From: Corynebacterium hansenii
Lineage (GTDB): Bacteria; Actinomycetota; Actinomycetes; Mycobacteriales; Mycobacteriaceae
Reading direction: 5' to 3'
Length of the DNA stretch: 64,000 nucleotides
Assembly: GCF_030408795.1 (NCBI RefSeq)
Contig: NZ_CP047211.1
Span: 2,046,001-2,110,000 of the forward strand
In this document: positions 35,127 to 41,019 of the stretch, piece by piece
Layout: every line of letters begins with the position of its first letter
Position numbering within the stretch: the first letter of the stretch is position 1
The notes under the pieces: model-generated
Databases searched by the model: none
What the model was told of the DNA's origin: nothing
The model's input: the letters and a program-made list of their open reading frames with translations, nothing else
Program-made: the position numbers and the translations under genes

Positions 35127-36007
35127 ACGTAATTCCCCACTGCCGGAACGAGCACCGAGTACAGCTGGCTGAGCACGGTGTTGACCACGAAGGCCACGAC
35201 GAAGGCGATGACGACGGCCTCGTTGACCGCGTCGGCGACGCCCGAGGCGCCTTCCTTGGCGATGAGACCCTTGAACGTGCACACCAGCGCCGAAGCCAGG
35301 CCGAAGAACAGCGCCTTGACCAACGACGCGATGAGGTCGGAGGAGCGCGAGTACGCGGAGAACGTCGCCAGGAACTCGCCGCCGTTGCCCTTCAGGTAAT
35401 AGACCTGGTAGAGCATCGTGGCGATCACGCCGGCGAAGGCGACCAGCGAGCACATGGCCACCGCCACGAGCATGGTCGCGATCAGGCGCGGGACCACGAG
35501 GCGGTCGACGGGATCGACGCCCATGACCTCCATCGCGTCGATTTCCTCGCGGATCTTGCGGGCGCCGAGGTCGGCGGTGATGGCCGAACCCGCGACGCCG
35601 GCGAGCATCAGCGCGCACACGAGGGCGGCCGCCTGGCCGACGATGACCATGCCGGTCGCGGCGCCCGAGTACCCTTCGGCGCCGAGCTTGCCGGCGAGGT
35701 TGCCGACGGAGATCGCGATCAGGGCGCCGACCGGGATGGTCAGCAGCAGCGCGGGCACGGAGCACACGCGGGAGATGAAGCGCGACTGATCGTGGACTTC
35801 GCTCAGGGACAGGCGGAACGTCAGGCAGACGACGATCATGCGGTAGATCGCGTAGACCGAGAAGCCGACGAGGTTGCCCATCTCGGAGGCGAACTCCTTG
35901 AACGGCTCGATGAGCTTCGCCGCGCCGCCCTGTGCGGCTCGGGGCGGACGCTCGGGCGGGGCGATGGGATCCATCGTCGCCGCCGAGGCGTTTTCGGGGC
36001 TTGACAT
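35123..36007 (-). CDS. yrbEA: YrbE family permease A of the Mce transporter, first gene of the operon
   Basis: MlaE/YrbE-type permease subunit, 294 aa. Disordered N terminus, then an amphipathic helix (KEFASEMGNLVGFSVYAIYR) and about five membrane helices. Core motifs: GMVIVGQAAALVCALMLAGV, AGSAITADLGARKIREEIDA and MEVMGVDPVDRLVVPRLIAT. Start at ATG 36007 because GAGGAG lies 6-11 bases upstream; an in-frame ATG at 36034 lacks a site. Eighty-five bases upstream is the motif shared with the mceG promoter. Nine genes follow with overlaps of 1-17 bases or gaps of 1-2 bases, so the operon behaves as a single translational unit. Confidence 0.95.
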   Translation of the reverse strand: MSSPENASAATMDPIAPPERPPRAAQGGAAKLIEPFKEFASEMGNLVGFSVYAIYRMIVVCLTFRLSLSEVHDQSRFISRVCSVPALLLTIPVGALIAISVGNLAGKLGAEGYSGAATGMVIVGQAAALVCALMLAGVAGSAITADLGARKIREEIDAMEVMGVDPVDRLVVPRLIATMLVAVAMCSLVAFAGVIATMLYQVYYLKGNGGEFLATFSAYSRSSDLIASLVKALFFGLASALVCTFKGLIAKEGASGVADAVNEAVVIAFVVAFVVNTVLSQLYSVLVPAVGNYV

Positions 36008-36091
36008 GGAAGTTCTCCTCTTCCGTTGGTGCACTGGCGATCGCAGTGGCGCAGGGTTCGGCCGGCCAATCCTGCTTTGGTTGGCGATAAC

Positions 36092-36108
36092 ATATCATAT
36101 ATGTGACA
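36092..36108 (-). promoter_or_regulatory. Shared mce motif upstream of yrbEA
   Basis: Read on the minus strand the motif is TGTCACATATATGATAT, 16 of 17 identical to 24636-24652 upstream of mceG. The AT-rich island stands out in GC-rich surroundings. It includes TATGAT, which could double as a -10 box. Confidence 0.6.
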
Positions 36109-36218
36109 CAGGTCATACGGTTCGGCGGACTTTTTCCGGGAATGACGCGGCCGCTCCTCGAACTGCGGCGAATGACACCGACGGGCTCCGTCGGAAAGCA
36201 CCGACGACCTGCATGAGC

Positions 36219-36255
36219 GCTCCGCCGCCGGCCGACCCCCGGCCGGCGGCGGAGC
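36219..36255 (-). terminator. GC hairpin after mpaB2
   Basis: A perfect 15-bp stem GCTCCGCCGCCGGCC / GGCCGGCGGCGGAGC with a 7-nt loop, 27 bp after the mpaB2 stop on the minus strand. There is no T-run, but stability alone could cause termination and insulate the yrbEA promoter. Confidence 0.65.
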
Positions 36256-36281
36256 TCCCCCCCCCTGATCAACCGGTGCGG

Positions 36282-37295
36282 TCAGTGCACCGGGCACCCC
36301 CGGCCGCCCACCACGGCCCCCTCGCGCAGCGGGACGGCGCCCATTGCCAGCACGTTCGAGTCATCGTCGAAACCGGGGTACGTGAGCGTGTTCGCGGCGG
36401 TGTGCGGGAACTTCGACTTCTTCCGCGACGGCGTCGGGCGCAGGGCCATCCCGCGGATCCGCAGGCCGAGCTCCAGCGCCTCGCGCAGCACAGGGTTGGC
36501 GCGGCGGAAACCGAAGCACCGCGTCATGGACGGGCCGATCAGCGACTCGACGCTGCGCTTGACGACGGGAGCCAGGAACCCGGGAAACCACGAGCAGTAC
36601 AAGTCGACGGTGTACTTGCCGATCACCGCACTGCTCGGGTTCGCGCGGAAGTTGCGCTCCTCGTAGGCGTCGTACCAGCCGCGGAACTCCCCCATCGTCT
36701 CCGGGATGTCCCGGATGCCCAGGCGCCTGCCGAACGCCCGGTAGTAATGGAACGCCGCCTCGCGCTCCACGGGCAGCAGCCGGCGCCAGCCGAAACGGTC
36801 GATCCATTCGAGCGGCTCGAAGATGAAGGCGCCCAACACGTAGAGCATGTCGTCGTTGGTGATGTCATACCGCGCGTGCTGCGCGTTGATCACCTTCAGC
36901 GCATCCTTGCCGCGCCGCGAGTCCAGGCCGTGCTCCAGCGGGAGGACCATCAGCAGCGACGTGTCGTCGTAGCGCTTCTGCGGTTCGCGCCGGAACTGGT
37001 CGCTCTGCACCAGGACGTCGGCGATCGACGGCACGCAGTACGTGCGGAACAGCGCGAACTCCAGGGCCCGCTGGTAATCCCACGGAAAGTCGAAGCAGAC
37101 CGTGGTGTAGTGGATTTCCTCGGCGTCGCGCTCAGGATCCAGGCCCTTGAGCCGCTCGAGGCGCTGCGCCTTCGACTCCGCGCGGATGCCCGCGCCATTT
37201 CGCTTCACGTTGGCGCCGTTGCGCTTCACGTTGGCGCCGTTGCGCTTCACGTCGGCGCCATTGTGCTTCGCCGTAACCATGCCGCCCCGCTTCAT
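36282..37295 (-). CDS. MpaB/DUF2236-family putative oxygenase (paralogue 2)
   Basis: A 337-aa member of the MpaB-like family. Family landmarks: DAEEIHYTTVCFDFPWDYQR, FRREPQKRYDDTSLLM (T-x-x-L conserved helix), the histidine in KVINAQHARYDITNDDMLYV, GAFIFEPLEWIDRFGWR and FHYYRAFGRRLGIRD. The N terminus is unusual: about three and a half copies of a 7-residue repeat (VKRNGAN) encoded by 21-bp tandem repeats at 37195-37265. ATG overlaps the aldehyde dehydrogenase stop by 4 bases, so the two proteins are co-translated and probably act in one pathway. It contains CGTCGTCAAGC at 36557-36567. Heme binding and substrate are not shown by sequence alone. Confidence 0.8.
   Translation of the reverse strand: MKRGGMVTAKHNGADVKRNGANVKRNGANVKRNGAGIRAESKAQRLERLKGLDPERDAEEIHYTTVCFDFPWDYQRALEFALFRTYCVPSIADVLVQSDQFRREPQKRYDDTSLLMVLPLEHGLDSRRGKDALKVINAQHARYDITNDDMLYVLGAFIFEPLEWIDRFGWRRLLPVEREAAFHYYRAFGRRLGIRDIPETMGEFRGWYDAYEERNFRANPSSAVIGKYTVDLYCSWFPGFLAPVVKRSVESLIGPSMTRCFGFRRANPVLREALELGLRIRGMALRPTPSRKKSKFPHTAANTLTYPGFDDDSNVLAMGAVPLREGAVVGGRGCPVH
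37195..37265 (-). repeat. 21-bp tandem repeats encoding VKRNGAN units
   Basis: About 3.5 copies of a 21-base unit (core GCGCTTCACGTTGGCGCCGT on the plus strand) encode the basic N-terminal repeat of the MpaB2 protein. In-frame length variation would alter only this disordered tail. Confidence 0.8.
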
Positions 37296-38800
37296 CGCTT
37301 GCCCCCGCCGTGCATGTAGCGGATGACCTGGCGGACGGTCTTCATCGCCTTGGGGTCGCGCTTGAGGTTCATCAGGTCGAGCGGGGCCTTGAACCGCTCC
37401 ACCGTGACCGCGCGCGGGCGCGTGAACTCGCGCAGGCCATCGGCGCCGTGGATCCGGCCGAAGCCGGAATCGCGCACGCCGCCCAGCGGCAGCGAGCCGA
37501 CGCCGCCGAAGGCGATGATCCCGTTGACGCTCACGGCACCGGACACCAGGCGCGAGGCGATCTCCTCGCCGCGGCGCGTGTCGCCGGTGTAGATGGAGCC
37601 GCCGAGGCCGTAGGTCGAGTCGTTGGTCCGGGCGACCGCGTCATCTTCGTCGGCGACCCGGTTGATCACGATGACGGGGCCGAAGGTCTCCTCGCGCATC
37701 GCGGCGGCGTGCTCGTCGACGCCGGAGATGACCACCGGCTCGACGTAGCGTTCGCCGACGGAATCGGGGCCGCCGCGCAGCGCGACGCCGCCGTGCGCCA
37801 GGGCGTCGTCGATGTGGCGGCGGATGATGTCGACCTGGCCGGGCAGGGTCATCGGCCCGTAATGGCAGCCCTCGCCGGCGCCGGGGCGGACCCCGTCGAT
37901 GGCGCGCAGCAGCTCGTCGATGAAGGCGTCCGCGACCTTCTCCACGACGTACACGCGCTCGATGCCGACACAGGTCTGGCCGGCGTTGCCGAAGGCGCCG
38001 AAGGCGGCGGCCTGGGCGGCGGCCTTGAGGTCGGCGTCGTCGAGCACGATCATCGCGTCCTTGCCGCCGCCCTCGATGACCAGCGGCGTCAGGTTCTTGG
38101 AGCAGGACTCCATGATCTTGCGGGCCGTGCGCGGCGAACCGGTGAATGCGACCTTGTCCACGCCGGACTCCACCAGCGCCGCACCCGTGTCGCCGTAACC
38201 GGTGACCACCTCGATGATCTGGCCGGACGCGCCGAGCGAGCGCCAGGTGTCCGCGAGGAATTCGCCGGCGCCCGGCGTCATCTCGGACGGCTTGAACACC
38301 ACGGCGTTGCCGGCGGCCAGCGCATGCGAGATCGAGCCCATCGGGGTGTACACCGGGTAGTTCCACGGGCCGATGACGCCGACGACGCCGAAGGGGATGC
38401 GGTCGACGTAGGCCTTCTGGTTGCTCATGAGCACACCGGTGCCGACTTTCTCGCGCTCCAGGACCTTGGGCGCGTTCTTGGCCGCCCAATCCAGGTGCTC
38501 GATGGCCAGGAGGACCTCGAGCAGGGCGTCGTCATGCGGCTTCCCGGTTTCGCGCGCGATCACCGAGGCGAGTTCCTCGGACCGCGCCGCCAGCGCCTTC
38601 TTGAATTCGAGCAGCCAGCGCTTGCGGCCGCGCGGGCCCTGGTTCCACCACCACTTCTGGGCCTGCCTGGCGCGGCCGACGGCGGCGCCGACCTCCTGCG
38701 GCCCATGCTGCGGGTATTCCGCGATGACGGATCCGTCGCGCGGGTCGAGGCTGGCGAAGGTGGTTTTCACGTCGGTGTTCTCCGGGGTTGCGGTGGTCAT
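37292..38800 (-). CDS. Aldehyde dehydrogenase family protein
   Basis: NAD(P)-dependent oxidation of an aldehyde to its acid, 502 aa, normal length. Conserved elements are GPWNYPVYTPMGSISHALAA (cofactor and substrate entry), FKPSEMTPG, FTGSPRTARKIM, the general base in VIEGGGKDAMIV, the catalytic cysteine in GNAGQTCVGIERVYV and EETFGPVIVI. FTGS and the short GGGKD variant are like fatty-aldehyde/coniferyl-type dehydrogenases of actinobacteria. It is coupled by an ATGA overlap to mpaB2 and sits inside the mce/MpaB island, so a role in further oxidising an MpaB product is inferred. Confidence 0.92.
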   Translation of the reverse strand: MTTATPENTDVKTTFASLDPRDGSVIAEYPQHGPQEVGAAVGRARQAQKWWWNQGPRGRKRWLLEFKKALAARSEELASVIARETGKPHDDALLEVLLAIEHLDWAAKNAPKVLEREKVGTGVLMSNQKAYVDRIPFGVVGVIGPWNYPVYTPMGSISHALAAGNAVVFKPSEMTPGAGEFLADTWRSLGASGQIIEVVTGYGDTGAALVESGVDKVAFTGSPRTARKIMESCSKNLTPLVIEGGGKDAMIVLDDADLKAAAQAAAFGAFGNAGQTCVGIERVYVVEKVADAFIDELLRAIDGVRPGAGEGCHYGPMTLPGQVDIIRRHIDDALAHGGVALRGGPDSVGERYVEPVVISGVDEHAAAMREETFGPVIVINRVADEDDAVARTNDSTYGLGGSIYTGDTRRGEEIASRLVSGAVSVNGIIAFGGVGSLPLGGVRDSGFGRIHGADGLREFTRPRAVTVERFKAPLDLMNLKRDPKAMKTVRQVIRYMHGGGKR

Positions 38801-38825
38801 GTCGGTTCCTTTCGTCGTTCCTTTT

Positions 38826-38901
38826 ATTTGGGGTGCGCCGTGTGATTTCGGGGGCGCCGCGTCATTTGGGGTGCGCCACGTGATTTGTGGTGCGCCACGC
38901 G
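38826..38901 (-). repeat. Four 19-bp tandem repeats upstream of aldehyde dehydrogenase
   Basis: Units start at 38826, 38845, 38864 and 38883; consensus ATTTGGGGTGCGCCACGTG with 2-5 changes per copy. They lie 26-101 bp before the start codon, in the 217-bp gap after mpaB3, and could form an operator array; no open frame makes sense here. Confidence 0.75.
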
Positions 38902-39017
38902 GGGCTCGGTTGAGCTTCGGGTGCGGCGGGGTGTCGGGTGCGGCCGGACTTCCCTGGCGCGGTGGCGCTCCGGCGGTTGGGGTCGCTTTGCGACGCCGCC
39001 GCGCCGGGGTCCGCCGG

Positions 39018-39923
39018 TCAGATGACGTGCTTCCCGCCCTTGAAGCGGCGGCGCAGATCGGCCATGTACAGGCGGGCCGGCACCGTGCGGAGCGGCGCGG
39101 GCACCAGGCGGTACACGAAGGCGACCGTCTTCATGAGCAGGCGGAAGCGACGTTCGTCGACGGGGCTCCAGGGAAGCTCGAACAGGTCCCGCACCCTCCG
39201 GTCGAGGATGCCGGTGGTGATGAAGGCGTTGAGCGGCATGAGCAGCCGCACCGGCCACGGGGCGTCGCGGCCTCCGACGAGCCGGTGGACGTACCGCACG
39301 ATTTCCGGGTCGGTGCTGATGCGGTTGTCCAGCATGTCGTCCCAGTACTCCTCGAACGACTCGAAATCGCCGGGCCACATTTCCTCCTTGACCTGGAGGG
39401 CGTTGCCGAAGATCTGCGCCTCGCGGTAGAGGTTCTCCTCGGCCGCGGCGTTCTCCGGCCCCCAGATCCAGTCGCGGAACCACCTGGTGTTGCGCACGAG
39501 GGTCGCCCCGACCCAGAGCTGAAGTTCGGGGTCGAAGGCGGTGTACCCATGGCGTTCGCTCCGCACGGGCACGTGGGCCTTGTTGACGAGGCGCACGATC
39601 TTGCGCTTTTCCTCCTCGGTGCCCAGGCTCACCGCGTATACGTATTGCATGGTGGTGCGGAGCCGGTCCAACGGGCGGTCCGTCGTAGTGGAATGCTCGG
39701 CGACTCCCTTGCCGACGCCGTACAGCGCCAACTGGTAGATCACGGTCGCGCCGGCGCCGGCGTAAATGCCGCTTTCGCCGATGAAGTCCGCCAGTGCGCG
39801 GTACTCGCGGCCCGCGCCATTGCGCCGCGCGATGGCGCCCGCGATGCGCCGGGGGCTGCGCGACGCGGGCGCCCCGGGCAAGTCCGGCGCGCGATGTCCC
39901 GCGGCGTTCGTGTCAACGGCCAT
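39018..39923 (-). CDS. MpaB/DUF2236-family putative oxygenase (paralogue 3)
   Basis: A 301-aa MpaB-like protein. GESGIYAGAGATVIYQLALY and GVGKGVAEHSTTTDRPLDRL open the domain. RTTMQYVYAVSLGTEEEKRK, the histidine in VRLVNKAHVPVR, FDPELQLWVGATLVRNTRWF and FESFEEYWDDMLDNRISTDP are family features shared with paralogue 1. Start at 39923 (MAVDTNAAGH) is chosen because sequence between 39924 and 40037 holds the presumed promoter and a palindromic operator edge; an in-frame ATG at 40037 remains possible. Divergent from tetR, which probably controls it. Function inferred from family only. Confidence 0.78.
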   Translation of the reverse strand: MAVDTNAAGHRAPDLPGAPASRSPRRIAGAIARRNGAGREYRALADFIGESGIYAGAGATVIYQLALYGVGKGVAEHSTTTDRPLDRLRTTMQYVYAVSLGTEEEKRKIVRLVNKAHVPVRSERHGYTAFDPELQLWVGATLVRNTRWFRDWIWGPENAAAEENLYREAQIFGNALQVKEEMWPGDFESFEEYWDDMLDNRISTDPEIVRYVHRLVGGRDAPWPVRLLMPLNAFITTGILDRRVRDLFELPWSPVDERRFRLLMKTVAFVYRLVPAPLRTVPARLYMADLRRRFKGGKHVI

Positions 39924-40034
39924 CTCTTCGGCCCACCTTTCCCCGAGGGCGTGACCTGCGGGTCCCTGCCCCGGAACCTGCACCGTGACGGCTCGGGAAC
40001 CCGGCCACGGATGCAAACTATGAAAAACATGAAA

Positions 40035-40067
40035 CAACAGTTCAACTGTTGTGGTTGCATTGTTGCA
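40035..40067. promoter_or_regulatory. Palindromic operator and GTTGCA repeats between mpaB3 and tetR
   Basis: CAACAGTTCAACTGTTG (40035-40051) is a perfect 17-base palindrome, typical of TetR operators. Just beside it GTTGCATTGTTGCA (40054-40067) repeats the element found upstream of mpaB1 at 24577-24590. Both lie in the divergent mpaB3/tetR region. Confidence 0.7.
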
Positions 40068-40198
40068 TAGCCGAGATGATTTTTCACCGGAAATTTACGG
40101 GCCGTTCCCCGGCCCGCCCGGGCGCCGGTCAAAGACCGGATCGGATAGCGTGTTTCCGTGGCCACCGCCGCACTTCACCCCCGCTAAGGAGTTCCAGG

Positions 40199-40864
40199 AT
40201 GCAGACGAACAGCACCACCGCCGGCCTTTTCGAGCTCTTGGGCCTCGGCGACGAGCTCGACCCGGCCGCCAATGAACTCCTCGACGCCGCGGTGGAGCAG
40301 TTCTGCATCACGGGCGTGCGGCGGACCACCACCGACGAGATCGCCCGCGCCGCCGGGGTCAACAGAGCGACCCTCTACCGGCACCTGGGGCCACGCAAGA
40401 AGATCATTTCCGCCGCGTACCGCCGTGAAAGCCACCGCGCGCTCGGCCGGCTCGTCGCCGCGCTGAACACCCCGGAACCGTCGACGGCACGGGAGAAGAT
40501 CCGGGCGATCATCATCGCGGCGATGTCGGAGCTGCACGGCAACGCCCTGCTGCACCGGCTCCAGCGCGCCGACGCGGATGAGACGCGCAAGGCCCTGACC
40601 ACCGACGCCGCCGAGGTCGTGGAGCTGGGAACGCTGACGCTGCGGTTGCTCATCGACGACATCCGCGCGAGCCACCTGGCCCCGGACGAGGAGCCGGACT
40701 TCGATGCCGCGACGGTCGCGGCGATGCTCACCCGCATGACCCAATCGATCGTGGTCTCCCCCGGCGGGCCGCTCAGCCTCGCGACGGAGGAGGAGCAGAT
40801 CGCATTCGCGGATGAGATCGCCACGCCGCTGATCATGAACGCCACGGCGCCGAAACGGCCCTAA
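40199..40864 (+). CDS. TetR family transcriptional regulator
   Basis: A 221-aa DNA-binding repressor. The helix-turn-helix is at about residues 38-65: RRTTTDEIARAAGVNRATLY followed by RHLGPRKKIISAAY. The remainder is a helical ligand-binding domain without a recognisable ligand signature. ATG at 40199 with AAGGAG about 9 bases upstream. Divergent from mpaB3 with a perfect 17-base palindrome between them. A near-copy of the neighbouring GTTGCA repeat lies 15 kb away ahead of mpaB1, which suggests this protein regulates several units of the mce/MpaB island; a lipid or CoA thioester effector would fit but is not shown. Confidence 0.9.
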   Translation: MQTNSTTAGLFELLGLGDELDPAANELLDAAVEQFCITGVRRTTTDEIARAAGVNRATLYRHLGPRKKIISAAYRRESHRALGRLVAALNTPEPSTAREKIRAIIIAAMSELHGNALLHRLQRADADETRKALTTDAAEVVELGTLTLRLLIDDIRASHLAPDEEPDFDAATVAAMLTRMTQSIVVSPGGPLSLATEEEQIAFADEIATPLIMNATAPKRP

Positions 40865-40898
40865 GGGTCACCTCGAACTCAACCCCGAGCGCGATTTT

Positions 40899-41000
40899 CC
40901 CCCTCGGCCCGAACCGCACCGGGTCGCCCCGAACCTCGCCCCCTCGGCCCGAACCGCACCGGGCGCCCCGAACCTCGCCCCCTCCGCCCGCTACGGGCCG
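40899..41000. repeat. Imperfect 40-bp direct repeat in the tetR/helicase-like gap
   Basis: Two nearly identical units start at 40899 and 40939 (CCCCCTCGGCCCGAACCGCA and following), with a partial third at 40978. They lie between convergent genes and show no coding sense. Confidence 0.75.
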
Positions 41001-41019
41001 CAGGGCGACAAGGCGGGGA

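Noticed and set aside
23526..40864. Interpretation of the mce/MpaB block as a recently integrated mobile island
   Set aside because: No integrase, transposase, tRNA attachment site or flanking direct repeats are visible, and codon use and GC look like the surroundings, apart from short AT-rich regulatory spots.
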